Assembly (NCBI GenBank): GCA_049115935.1
Contig: JAGDZK010000005.1
Location: 81,006 to 145,005, forward strand
Source: Bermanella sp049115935
Lineage (GTDB): Bacteria; Pseudomonadota; Gammaproteobacteria; Pseudomonadales; Oceanobacteraceae
DNA: 64,000 nucleotides
Direction: 5' to 3'
Below the pieces are notes generated by a model. It did not search any database, was not told where the DNA came from, and saw nothing but the letters and a program-made list of their open reading frames with translations. Of the stretch, positions 1 through 8,028 are shown in pieces. A program made the position numbers and the translations under genes. How positions within the stretch are numbered: position 1 is the first letter of the stretch; the number at the start of each line of letters is the position of its first letter.

Positions 1-587
1 CCATTCACATGGTGCAAGCCATTGCCGAGCAAGTATTTATCCCGCTTACAGTTGGCGGGGGTATTCGCGCCATTGAAGACATTCGCAATATGTTAAACGC
101 AGGTGCCGATAAAGTTTCCATTAATAGCGCCGCCATTACCAATCCAGAATTTGTTCGCGAAGCCGCCGAAAAATTTGGCAGCCAATGTATCGTGATTGCC
201 ATTGATGCAAAAAAAGTAAGTACCGATGGCGAAGAAAATAAGTGGGAAATCTTTACCCACGGCGGTCGTAAACCAACCGGTATTGACGCCATTGAATGGG
301 CGGTAAAAATGACGGAATTTGGCGCAGGCGAAGTACTCTTAACCTCAATGGATAAAGACGGCGTAAAAACCGGCTTTGATATCGAACTCACGCGTGCGAT
401 TTCTGACGCGGTCAACGTACCTGTTATTGCATCAGGTGGTGTGGGTAATTTACAACACTTAGCGGACGGCGTGACCTTAGGCAAAGCGGATGCCGTTTTA
501 GCGGCGAGTATTTTTCACTTTGGTGAACATACCGTACAAGAAGCCAAAGAGCATATGCAAGCGCAAGGTATAGAAGTTAGGCTTTAA
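1..587 (+). CDS. hisF: Imidazole glycerol phosphate synthase subunit HisF (3' part)
   Basis: This is the C-terminal three quarters of HisF, the cyclase half of the histidine-pathway enzyme that uses HisH-derived ammonia to make imidazole glycerol phosphate and AICAR. The start lies outside the window and the first complete codon is at base 3. Seen directly are the TVGGGIR phosphate-binding loop, the AIDAKK strand that carries the family's catalytic aspartate, and the ASGGVG loop that closes the beta/alpha barrel. The reading frame is intact to the TAA. Identity is clear from sequence. Being followed by repeats and then algR, rather than by hisI, suggests it is the last gene of a his cluster lying to the left. 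Confidence 0.96.
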   Translation, partial: IHMVQAIAEQVFIPLTVGGGIRAIEDIRNMLNAGADKVSINSAAITNPEFVREAAEKFGSQCIVIAIDAKKVSTDGEENKWEIFTHGGRKPTGIDAIEWAVKMTEFGAGEVLLTSMDKDGVKTGFDIELTRAISDAVNVPVIASGGVGNLQHLADGVTLGKADAVLAASIFHFGEHTVQEAKEHMQAQGIEVRL

Positions 588-592
588 CGGGA

Positions 593-632
593 GCCCTTCG
601 ACTGCTCGTTCTTCGCGCTCAGGGTGAACGGA
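593..632. repeat. Dispersed intergenic repeat of the CCTTCGAC...CTCAGGGTGAACGG type
   Basis: Directly after hisF there is an imperfect palindromic stretch beginning CCCTTCGAC and ending CTCAGGGTGAACGG. From memory, this sequence type recurs between genes in many proteobacterial genomes. It has no coding potential and abuts a second palindrome at 639-678. Its number of copies elsewhere in this genome cannot be judged here. Confidence 0.5.
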
Positions 633-638
633 AGTTAT

Positions 639-678
639 GTAGGATGGGTTACACTCGTACCTCGCTAACCCATCCTAC
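639..678. repeat. Palindromic intergenic repeat (GTAGGATGGGTTA inverted repeat)
   Basis: A perfect 13-bp inverted repeat, GTAGGATGGGTTA at 639-651 and its complement at 666-678, is separated by 14 bases. It lies between the convergent hisF and algR genes. There is no T-tract, so it is more like a REP/MITE-type dispersed element than an intrinsic terminator, although it could slow read-through from both sides. Confidence 0.6.
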
Positions 679-696
679 CAATTGTTACTCCATTCT

Positions 697-1419
697 TTAC
701 AGCGCTTTAACCAACTTGCGCACTTCTGCTAAATGCCTTCTAGAAATAGCCACCAATTCCTTAAAACCATTCAAGCGCAAAGCCACACTGCCATCCTCGC
801 ATTTCTCTAATCCTAGTATAGCGGCTTTACGCACAAGGGAATTGCGATGCACACGAATAAATTTTTCAGTAAATTCATTTTCTAAATCTTTAAGCGGCTC
901 ATCAATTAATACTTCACCGTTTTTATGAATCACCGAAATGTATTTTTGTTCTGCTTTAAATAAAACAATATTTTCAACCGCCACCAACTCTAAACCTTGA
1001 TGGGTTTTAGCACTTATATGACTGCGACAAGCATCTTTATGTAATGCAATTGACTGTGCTTTATTAATTTTATCTAAACGAGAAAACGCTATTTTTAATT
1101 CTTCTTTACGCACAGGTTTTAATAAATACCCAACCGCTTGTACGTTAAATGCCTCAATGGCAAATTCGTCATAGGCAGTACAAAAAATAATGGCTGGCGG
1201 CGTATCTAACTGTGCAAGGTGACGAGCGGCTTCTAGCCCGTCCATGGTTGGCATTTGTATATCCATCAACACCACGTCCGGTATATATTTTTCAACCGCG
1301 TCAATGGCCTGCACGCCATTACTGGCCACGGCGATGACATCGCCCAGTTGCTCTGTTTCAACAAAGCGCTGTAAACGACTACGGGCGAGTTCTTCGTCAT
1401 CTACAATTAATACATTCAT
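697..1419 (-). CDS. algR: LytTR-family response regulator, AlgR-like
   Basis: A cytoplasmic DNA-binding response regulator of 240 residues. An N-terminal receiver domain (about 1-115) has the acidic pair in VDDEE, the phospho-acceptor Asp53 in LMDIQMP, and the switch lysine in LLKPVRKEE. A C-terminal LytTR domain (about 135-238) contains the typical sequence around IRVHRNSLVRKAAI. This is the architecture of AlgR/LytR regulators. The gene overlaps the 3' end of the upstream kinase gene by 4 bp, so the pair is translationally coupled. In Pseudomonas AlgR controls alginate, twitching and virulence genes; the targets here are unknown. Confidence 0.85.
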   Translation of the reverse strand: MNVLIVDDEELARSRLQRFVETEQLGDVIAVASNGVQAIDAVEKYIPDVVLMDIQMPTMDGLEAARHLAQLDTPPAIIFCTAYDEFAIEAFNVQAVGYLLKPVRKEELKIAFSRLDKINKAQSIALHKDACRSHISAKTHQGLELVAVENIVLFKAEQKYISVIHKNGEVLIDEPLKDLENEFTEKFIRVHRNSLVRKAAILGLEKCEDGSVALRLNGFKELVAISRRHLAEVRKLVKAL

Positions 1420-2462
1420 GAGTTGGCTTGAGCGTTAGGATTATAATTAAGATGAATGGTAAAGGTTTTTTCGTCTTGTTCTGTGGTGCTGCTCGCATCA
1501 TGGCCATACATGGCTTGTAAGCGATGCTGAATGTTCTCTAGGGCCATTTGATTGCCACTTTCATGGCGCTGATGTTGCGCAGTACAAACTGGGTTACTCA
1601 CCTTTATATGTAAACGTGTTTGTTTGCTATAAATATTTATATGAACAATTCCACCTTGTTCGCTAGGCGCAATGCCATGATAAATAGCATTTTCAATAAG
1701 AGGCTGTAACGTTAACAGTGGAATACTGGTTTCTTCGGCTGCATCTATTTGCCATTCAACGTTTAAGCGCTCACCTAATCTTAACTGCTCGATGTTGATG
1801 TATTTTTTACATAACGCCACTTCTTGTTGCAGTGTGGTTTGCGCCCCTGCCATTTTTAGGCTGGCGCGAAATAATTCACTTAAGTCTTCTACCGCTTGTT
1901 CGGCTTTATCTGGGTCCACATGAATTAAGCTGGCAATGATATTCATGCTGTTAAATAAAAAATGAGGTCGAATGCGGCTTTGTAAGGCTTGCATACGTGA
2001 CTGCAATTCACTGCGCGCATGCAAACGACTTTGCATTTGAATATAAAAATAATGCAGTACCAAGGCCGCTAAAATAGCGCTAATCAATTGATTGCGTAGC
2101 AGCCAGTCCCAACTATAACTCTCTAGTAGTAACTCGTTCATACCATACAAGGTGATCAAGCTGATCAGTAAATTTACAGCCTGAATCAAAACAAAACTAA
2201 TCGCCGTTAACTGATTCAAGCTTAATGCTGGAATGTGCAACCTTAACCGACACAAACAGGCGGCGCTCACTAACACCAACCACTGCACATAAAACGAGAG
2301 TAATCCAAATTGCTCCCAGCTAAAATGCTGCGCCCCACTGGATAATAAAATCAGCACAATCACCAACGCTTGGCTAAATAGAATCAACCACAACACAGCC
2401 CGCACTTGGCATAAGTCGGGGATCAGCTCTTTTGCATCAATAGATTGTTTAGATGTTGCCAC
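1416..2462 (-). CDS. algZ: LytS/AlgZ-type membrane sensor histidine kinase
   Basis: A 348-residue integral membrane histidine kinase of the His_kinase (LytS/FimS) family, partner of the AlgR-like regulator that overlaps its stop. Several hydrophobic helices fill residues 20-145. The H-box is RPHFLFNS with His167, followed by the N-box LIENAIYHG. The C-terminal part keeps the MALENIQHRL segment but lacks an obvious classical G1 (DxGxG) box. That is also typical of AlgZ/FimS, so ATP binding may be atypical. The divergent neighbour is argH, the same arrangement as in pseudomonads, which supports the AlgZ name. Confidence 0.8.
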   Translation of the reverse strand: MATSKQSIDAKELIPDLCQVRAVLWLILFSQALVIVLILLSSGAQHFSWEQFGLLSFYVQWLVLVSAACLCRLRLHIPALSLNQLTAISFVLIQAVNLLISLITLYGMNELLLESYSWDWLLRNQLISAILAALVLHYFYIQMQSRLHARSELQSRMQALQSRIRPHFLFNSMNIIASLIHVDPDKAEQAVEDLSELFRASLKMAGAQTTLQQEVALCKKYINIEQLRLGERLNVEWQIDAAEETSIPLLTLQPLIENAIYHGIAPSEQGGIVHINIYSKQTRLHIKVSNPVCTAQHQRHESGNQMALENIQHRLQAMYGHDASSTTEQDEKTFTIHLNYNPNAQANS

Positions 2463-2598
2463 AATGAGTCCTTCTTATTATGGACAAAGTCTGTCCCATT
2501 AAAGGCTTTGGCTCAAGCCTATTCAGCTTGATCGACCCGATTTACGGATAAGTGGTGCTCATAAGGCTATGCTCAGTGTTGAACCGCCTCATATCCTG

Positions 2599-2604
2599 TA
2601 TAAT
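2599..2604 (+). promoter_or_regulatory. Putative -10 element for argH
   Basis: A perfect TATAAT preceded by TG lies 61 bases upstream of the argH ATG in the divergent argH/algZ spacer. No convincing -35 hexamer is seen at 16-18 bases, so an activator or an extended -10-like mode would be needed. This rests on sequence inspection only. Confidence 0.45.
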
Positions 2605-2664
2605 GCGCCCAATTTTTATCCGTTTAGCCGTCCTCAGCTTGCCTGAGTAGAAGTGAGAACTAAT

Positions 2665-4056
2665 ATGAGCCAGCAAACTAACTCCGCATGGGGTGGCCGT
2701 TTTTCAGAAGCCACAGACGCCTTTGTACAACGCTTTACTGCATCGGTTGAATTTGACCAGCGCATGTACGCCCAAGACATCCAAGGCTCCATCGCCCACG
2801 CCACCATGTTGGCCAAAGTTGGCGTATTAACTGACACTGAGCGTGATGACATCATCAAAGGTCTAGGCGAAATCAAAGCGGACATTGAAGCGGGCAATTT
2901 TGAGTGGAGCATCGCGCTTGAAGATGTTCACATGAACATCGAAGCCGCCCTAACCGCTAAAATTGGCATTACCGGTAAAAAGTTACACACAGGCCGTTCT
3001 CGTAACGATCAAGTGGCCACGGATATCCGTTTATACCTGCGTGACGAAATTGATCACATGAGCGCTGAAATTACCCGTCTACAAACGGGCCTGATTGAAC
3101 TGGCCACAAAAGAAGCGGACACCATCATGCCGGGCTTCACTCATTTACAAACCGCGCAACCGGTTACCTTTGGTCACCATTTGCTGGCTTGGAATGAAAT
3201 GTTAGAGCGTGACTTCGCCCGCCTACAAGATTGCCGCAAACGTACAAACGTTATGCCACTAGGTGCAGCGGCCCTTGCCGGTACAACCTACCCAATCGAC
3301 CGTGCCATGACCGCCGAACTATTAGGGTTTGATGCCCCAACTGAAAACAGCCTAGACAGCGTATCCGATCGTGATTTTGCCATCGAATTCACTGCTGCCT
3401 GCGCCACCATCATGATGCACTTAAGCCGCTTCAGCGAAGAATTAGTGCTTTGGGCCAGCGCGCAATTTAACTTCATTGATTTGCCTGACCGCTTTTGCAC
3501 AGGCTCATCCATCATGCCGCAAAAGAAAAACCCTGACGTGCCTGAATTAGTGCGTGGTAAAGCGGGTCGTATCTTTGGTCACCTAATGGGTTTATTAACC
3601 CTGATGAAGTCTCAACCGTTGGCATATAACAAAGACAACCAAGAAGACAAAGAGCCTTTATTCGATACCATCGACAACGTGGGCGGCAGCTTACGCGCCT
3701 TCGCTGACATGATACCCCATGTGGTTTCGAAAAAAGAAGTCATGCGTGAAGCGGCCCTTCGTGGTTTCTCCACCGCTACCGATTTAGCTGATTACCTTGT
3801 ACGCAAAGGCGTGGCCTTCCGTGACTCTCACGAAATTGTGGGCAGCGCTGTGGGTTATGGTGTTAAAACCGGTAAAGACCTAGGTGAAATGTCATTAGAA
3901 GAGCTGCAACAGTTTGGCGACATGATTACCGATGACGTGTTTGATGTATTAACCCTTGAAGGCTCAGTGGCCGCTCGTGATCACTTGGGGGGTACTGCAC
4001 CTAATCAAGTGCGTGCAGCGGCGAAGCGTGCAGCTGAGAAATTGGCCCAGCGTTAA
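2665..4056 (+). CDS. argH: Argininosuccinate lyase
   Basis: The enzyme cleaves argininosuccinate to arginine and fumarate, the last step of arginine synthesis, as a cytoplasmic homotetramer. The fumarase/aspartase superfamily signature GSSIMPQKKNPD is at about residues 281-292, with the flexible loop serine. TGRSRNDQVATD and the HLQTAQPVTFGHH stretch form other active-site regions. The ATG at 2665 gives an N-terminus reading MSQQTNSAWGGRF, which aligns with the usual WGGRF start. A GTG 12 bases upstream is possible but unlikely. Length (463 residues) is normal for the family. It is divergent from algZ and followed by a strong terminator. Confidence 0.97.
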   Translation: MSQQTNSAWGGRFSEATDAFVQRFTASVEFDQRMYAQDIQGSIAHATMLAKVGVLTDTERDDIIKGLGEIKADIEAGNFEWSIALEDVHMNIEAALTAKIGITGKKLHTGRSRNDQVATDIRLYLRDEIDHMSAEITRLQTGLIELATKEADTIMPGFTHLQTAQPVTFGHHLLAWNEMLERDFARLQDCRKRTNVMPLGAAALAGTTYPIDRAMTAELLGFDAPTENSLDSVSDRDFAIEFTAACATIMMHLSRFSEELVLWASAQFNFIDLPDRFCTGSSIMPQKKNPDVPELVRGKAGRIFGHLMGLLTLMKSQPLAYNKDNQEDKEPLFDTIDNVGGSLRAFADMIPHVVSKKEVMREAALRGFSTATDLADYLVRKGVAFRDSHEIVGSAVGYGVKTGKDLGEMSLEELQQFGDMITDDVFDVLTLEGSVAARDHLGGTAPNQVRAAAKRAAEKLAQR

Positions 4057-4059
4057 TTT

Positions 4060-4114
4060 GTAGGGTGGGCATTGCCCACCAGCAACTGTTTGTGCCGGGC
4101 AATGCCCGACCTAC
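4060..4114. repeat. Double-hairpin palindromic repeat
   Basis: Just after argH, outer inverted ends GTAGG and CCTAC enclose two GC-rich palindromes, one reading GGTGGGCATTGCCCACC and the other GCCGGGCAATGCCCGAC. This is the layout of REP/BIME-like intergenic elements. A related single hairpin occurs at 35800-35838. There is no coding content. Confidence 0.65.
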
Positions 4115-4135
4115 TTTTTGAAGCTTTAAAAATAT

Positions 4136-4165
4136 AAAACCGCTTGTGGCAACACAAGCGGTTTT
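4136..4165 (+). terminator. Rho-independent terminator after argH
   Basis: A perfect 13-bp stem (AAAACCGCTTGTG with its complement) with a GCAA loop runs into TTTTATATTTT. It is positioned to end argH transcription. The A-rich left arm would also work in the opposite direction, for ridA. Confidence 0.85.
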
Positions 4166-4171
4166 ATATTT

Positions 4172-4233
4172 TCGGTCGCGGGGCAACCTCGTACAACTGT
4201 CATGAGATCTTTAGAGCGTCTTACGTCTCGCAT
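4172..4233. repeat. REP-like and GAGACGTAAGACGC-type repeats
   Basis: On the minus strand this stretch contains GTACGAGGTTGCCCCGCGACCGA, cut here into GTACGAGGTTGC plus CCCGCGACCGA. That is the same pattern as the REP-like arms at 14546-14620 and 43243-43326. Next to it the minus strand reads GAGACGTAAGACGC, which recurs at 15172-15195 and resembles the 7-bp tandem array at 30702. These are non-coding, probably dispersed repeats lying between argH and ridA. Confidence 0.45.
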
Positions 4234-4254
4234 CCAACATCTCACATTTATAAA

Positions 4255-4635
4255 TCAAGGCAGCTCTAACACACCATCCATTTCTACTTCCGCATCTTTT
4301 GGTAAGGCCGAAATTTGAACAGCTGCACGGGCTGGGTAAGGTTGTTCAAAATATTCCGCCATGATGGCATTCACTTTAGCAAAGTTGCCAAGGTCGGTTA
4401 AAAAGATATTTAATTTTGCGATGTCTTGTAATGTACCACCCGCTGCTTCACACACTGCGATTAGGTTATCAAATACGCGGCGTACGTTATCTTCAAATGT
4501 GCCTTCGATCATTTCCATGGTTTCAGGTACTAATGGAATTTGTCCAGAAAGATAAACGGTTTTACCCACTTTTACCGCTTGTGAATATGTGCCGATGGCT
4601 TGTGGGGCTTTGTCTGTATTGATGATTTCTTTCAT
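4255..4635 (-). CDS. ridA: RidA family 2-iminobutanoate/2-iminopropanoate deaminase
   Basis: A 126-residue Rid-family protein. RidA hydrolyses reactive enamine/imine intermediates released by PLP enzymes such as threonine dehydratase, protecting other PLP enzymes. Seen directly are the opening DKAPQAIGTYSQAV, the LSGQIPL strand, and the PARAAVQISALP segment with the arginine that binds substrate carboxylate in this family. I place the start at 4635 (MKEIINTDKAP) because homologues begin there; an in-frame ATG six codons upstream would add an atypical extension. It lies downstream of spoT in the usual order but is separated from it by a terminator hairpin. Confidence 0.93.
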   Translation of the reverse strand: MKEIINTDKAPQAIGTYSQAVKVGKTVYLSGQIPLVPETMEMIEGTFEDNVRRVFDNLIAVCEAAGGTLQDIAKLNIFLTDLGNFAKVNAIMAEYFEQPYPARAAVQISALPKDAEVEMDGVLELP

Positions 4636-4688
4636 GTTGGCTCCTAAATACAAGCAGGTTTTATATTATTAGATGAGTCTAGTTAGCA

Positions 4689-4720
4689 AAAACCCATATG
4701 TGTGAACACATATGGGTTTT
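4689..4720 (-). terminator. Terminator hairpin between spoT and ridA
   Basis: A perfect 14-bp stem (AAAACCCATATGTG and complement) with a 4-base loop. Read leftward it follows the spoT stop and ends in TTTTT, and it is A/T-flanked on both sides. It should uncouple ridA from spoT or act as an attenuator. Confidence 0.8.
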
Positions 4721-4743
4721 ATTTTTTTATCACGCCGTTACGG

Positions 4744-6876
4744 TTATTTACTGGCGTTTTTTAAGCGGGTGATTTTATTGACCGCTTTGTTTTTACGTAA
4801 TTTGCGCATCACATCTGCAAGATGTTTACGACCGTGTACCCCAATGCGTAAGCTCATAACACTGAGTTTGGCGTCTTTATCTTCAACGCTAATTTGCTCA
4901 AGATTACCATCAGCCTCGGTTACAGCGGCGGCCATTTGTGCCACAAGGCCACGACCATTCTCAACCCATGCGCGTAATGTCACAGAGAAATCTTCTTTGA
5001 TTTTATCGTCCCAAATAAGCGGCAGACACTTATCGGTTTGATCAATCAGCTCTAACATATTCTTACAGGTATTGGTGTGTACCACTAAGCCGCGACCGGA
5101 GCTTGAGTAACCCACAATTTGATCACCAGGTATTGGGCTACAACATTTAGCGTAACTGACCACGCCACCTTCTTTGCCGTTAATACTGAACACGCCTTCA
5201 CTACTAATTGAGCTGACGCCGTCTTCTTTGCCTAATACAAATACGGCTAAGCGTCGTGCAATGGCTTGAGGCGCGCGCGCACCAAGACCAATCTCTTCAA
5301 GCAAAGCATCAAATTGTTTTACATTAAATTCTTTGATTAAGTGCTCTAAATGAATGGCATCAATTTCATCAAGATTCAAATGGAACATGCTCACGGCACT
5401 TGCTAACAAACGACGACCAAGTGAGACGGATTCGTCTTGTTTTTGGTTTTTCAGGTAATGGCGAATATTACTGCGCGCTTTGGAGGTCACCACAAAATTT
5501 AACCACGACGGGTTCGGGGAGGCACCTGGTGCGGTAATGATTTCAACGCTTTGTCCGCTCACCAATTTTGTACTTAATGGCGCAAGCTGGTGGTCAATGC
5601 GACAACCCACACAGGAGTTACCAACGTCCGTATGCACACTATAAGCAAAGTCCACCACGGTACTTTCTTTGGGCATTTCTACAATGCGCCCTTTTGGCGT
5701 AAAGATATAAATATCATCTGGGAATAAATCCACTTTTACGCTTTCAATAAATTCTTGCGGATTACCGGCACGCTGTTGTAGTTCAAGCAAACCTTGCACC
5801 CACTGACGGGCACGTTTGTTACCTTTGCTTTCGGTTTCACCTTCTTCGTCTTTATAAAGCCAATGGGCGGCGATGCCGTTATGGGCCATGGCTTCCATTT
5901 CTTCGGTGCGAATTTGGATCTCTATATGCACACCTCCCAGCCCCACAACCGAGGTATGTAACGACTGATAGCCATTGGCTTTAGGGATGGCGATGTAATC
6001 TTTGAACCGTCCGGGTACCGGCTTATATTGGTTGTGTATAAAACCAAGGGCGCGGTAACAGCTGTCTACGTTATCCACAATGAGGCGGAAACCATAAACA
6101 TCCATAATCTGTTTGAAGGATTTTTTTTGCTCCTTCATTTTGCGATAAATCGAATAAAGGTGTTTTTCGCGGCCAATCACGCGGGCATCCAAACCTTCTT
6201 CTTTTAAACGCTTTTTAATGGCCTTGCTGATTTTATCCACCAGCTCGCTGCGATTACCACGGGCCGCTTTGACGGCTTTGCGAATCATGTTGGAGCGCAT
6301 TGGATGTTTGGCGTTAAAACATAAGTCTTCTAGCTCAATTCGAATGTTACTAATGCCCAAACGGTTGGCAATGGGGGCATAAATTTCGAGGGTTTCACGA
6401 GCGATACGACGCTTTTTCTCTGGCGGCATGGAATCCAGCGTGCGCATATTGTGTAAGCGGTCAGCCAGTTTTACCAAGATCACACGGATATCACGGGCCA
6501 TGGCCATGGCCATTTTTTGGAAGTTACCCGCTTGTTTTTCTTCTTGGCTTTCAAACTTAATGTGAGTCAGCTTGCTAACACCATCCACCAGTTCAGAGAC
6601 GGTTTCGCCAAACTGTTCAACTAACGCATCTTTGGGAACGGCTGTGTCTTCAATCACATCATGCAGCATGGCCGCCATTAGGCTTTGTGGGTCCATGTGC
6701 ATTTCAGAAAGGATATTAGCCACCGCCAGCGGGTGAATAATATAAGGATCACCACTACGACGATACTGGCCTTCGTGGGCTTGCTCGGCGTAATAGTATG
6801 CCCGGCAAACCTGATTGATTTGCTCGGGCTCAAGATAGCTGCTTAAGCGCTCGGCTAATGCATCTATTGTTGGCAC
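4744..6876 (-). CDS. spoT: Bifunctional (p)ppGpp synthetase/hydrolase
   Basis: A 710-residue RelA/SpoT homologue that both makes and hydrolyses the alarmone (p)ppGpp. The N-terminal HD hydrolase is intact, with HEGQYRRSGDPYIIHP at about 34-49 and the HDVIED metal site at 72-77, so it is SpoT rather than RelA. The synthetase domain (about 230-340) has the RFKDYIAIPKANGYQSLHT substrate region. A TGS domain (about 385-450), a helical/zinc-finger-like region including KCCSPIPGD, and a C-terminal ACT domain follow. It lies immediately after rpoZ (46-bp gap) in the conserved gmk-rpoZ-spoT order, so transcription is probably shared. Confidence 0.96.
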   Translation of the reverse strand: MPTIDALAERLSSYLEPEQINQVCRAYYYAEQAHEGQYRRSGDPYIIHPLAVANILSEMHMDPQSLMAAMLHDVIEDTAVPKDALVEQFGETVSELVDGVSKLTHIKFESQEEKQAGNFQKMAMAMARDIRVILVKLADRLHNMRTLDSMPPEKKRRIARETLEIYAPIANRLGISNIRIELEDLCFNAKHPMRSNMIRKAVKAARGNRSELVDKISKAIKKRLKEEGLDARVIGREKHLYSIYRKMKEQKKSFKQIMDVYGFRLIVDNVDSCYRALGFIHNQYKPVPGRFKDYIAIPKANGYQSLHTSVVGLGGVHIEIQIRTEEMEAMAHNGIAAHWLYKDEEGETESKGNKRARQWVQGLLELQQRAGNPQEFIESVKVDLFPDDIYIFTPKGRIVEMPKESTVVDFAYSVHTDVGNSCVGCRIDHQLAPLSTKLVSGQSVEIITAPGASPNPSWLNFVVTSKARSNIRHYLKNQKQDESVSLGRRLLASAVSMFHLNLDEIDAIHLEHLIKEFNVKQFDALLEEIGLGARAPQAIARRLAVFVLGKEDGVSSISSEGVFSINGKEGGVVSYAKCCSPIPGDQIVGYSSSGRGLVVHTNTCKNMLELIDQTDKCLPLIWDDKIKEDFSVTLRAWVENGRGLVAQMAAAVTEADGNLEQISVEDKDAKLSVMSLRIGVHGRKHLADVMRKLRKNKAVNKITRLKNASK

Positions 6877-6922
6877 CCTTTACCTCCTAATTCTTGCTGG
6901 CAAAGTAAGGATGCTTTCATAC

Positions 6923-7156
6923 TTACTCTTGCTCAGCAGCTAATGCAGCGGCTTCAGCAGCTGCCATTGATGCTGGTGTGATTTTGCCTTCAGCAATTTC
7001 ACGTAATGCAATCACCGTTACTTTGTCATTTTCTGGTGCAACTAACGGCTCAGCGCCTTGCATAGAAATTTGACGAGCACGTTTGCTGGCTAACATTACA
7101 AGTTCAAAACGGTTATCTACGCTGGTTAGGCAATCTTCTACGGTTACGCGAGCCAT
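6923..7156 (-). CDS. rpoZ: RNA polymerase omega subunit
   Basis: A 77-residue omega subunit, which helps fold and assemble the beta' subunit of RNA polymerase and forms part of a ppGpp binding site. The N-terminus MARVTVEDCL and the segment ELVMLASKRARQIS are diagnostic. The C-terminal part is short and alanine-rich, and the protein is somewhat shorter than the 91-residue E. coli homologue. It sits between gmk and spoT on the same strand. Confidence 0.96.
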   Translation of the reverse strand: MARVTVEDCLTSVDNRFELVMLASKRARQISMQGAEPLVAPENDKVTVIALREIAEGKITPASMAAAEAAALAAEQE

Positions 7157-7297
7157 GATTTAATCTCTATCTATGGGGCAGCGAACTGCCGTTTATAATG
7201 TTTGATGGGTTAGTTTACAAAAAGCCGCTGGTTTACGCCAATTGTTTAACCCTATCGTGGTGTATTCATTTCGCTATTGGGCCTTAATTTACAGGTA

Positions 7298-7912
7298 CTA
7301 GCTCAATAAATTGGTAATCATCTCTTTGTGGCGCTCACTTTGGCTTCCCACACGCAGACGCTCAGTTTGGAAGATAGACTTCAACTCCCCTAACGCCACT
7401 TCAAAATTATCGTTAATGACCACGTAATCATATTCGTGGAAGTGACTCATTTCGCTAACCGCCTCATTCATACGGCCTGTGATGATTTCTTCACTGTCTT
7501 GGCCACGACCGGTTAAGCGGTCTAACAAAGCTTGGCGAGATGGCGGTAGGATAAAAATACTCACCGCATCCGGCATCAGGCGGCGTACTTGCTGCGCCCC
7601 TTGCCAGTCAATTTCAAGAATCACATCAATACCTGTATTCAGCTGCTGCTGGACTGCACTTTGACTGGTGCCGTAATAATTACCAAATACTTGCGCATGC
7701 TCTAAGAAGTCACCGTCATTGATTAACGTCTCAAATTCTGACTTTTCGACAAAGTGGTAGTGCTTGCCGTTTTCTTCACCTTCACGCTTGTTACGTGTGG
7801 TATGGCTCACAGAGACCGCAATATTGCTTGTTTGCTGCAATAACACATTTAACAAACTGGTTTTACCTGTGCCGGATGCGGCACTGACAATGTACAAGGT
7901 TCCAACTGTCAT
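7298..7912 (-). CDS. gmk: Guanylate kinase
   Basis: A 204-residue cytoplasmic enzyme phosphorylating GMP to GDP. The P-loop near residues 11-18 reads SAASGTGKTSLL. The GMP-binding region includes SVSHTTRNKREGE and the lid region follows GRGQDSEEII. Length is standard. It is first in the leftward gmk-rpoZ-spoT set; a 141-bp gap before rpoZ may hold a separate rpoZ promoter. Confidence 0.96.
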   Translation of the reverse strand: MTVGTLYIVSAASGTGKTSLLNVLLQQTSNIAVSVSHTTRNKREGEENGKHYHFVEKSEFETLINDGDFLEHAQVFGNYYGTSQSAVQQQLNTGIDVILEIDWQGAQQVRRLMPDAVSIFILPPSRQALLDRLTGRGQDSEEIITGRMNEAVSEMSHFHEYDYVVINDNFEVALGELKSIFQTERLRVGSQSERHKEMITNLLS

Positions 7913-8028
7913 AATGGATTCTCTACAGCTTAAAAATAAAAGGGGTAATGGCTTAATGATAGCAAGGTTTTAACCTTGGCAAAATCATACGCCCTATCAC
8001 TAGGGCGTTAATCACTGCAAACATGCCA

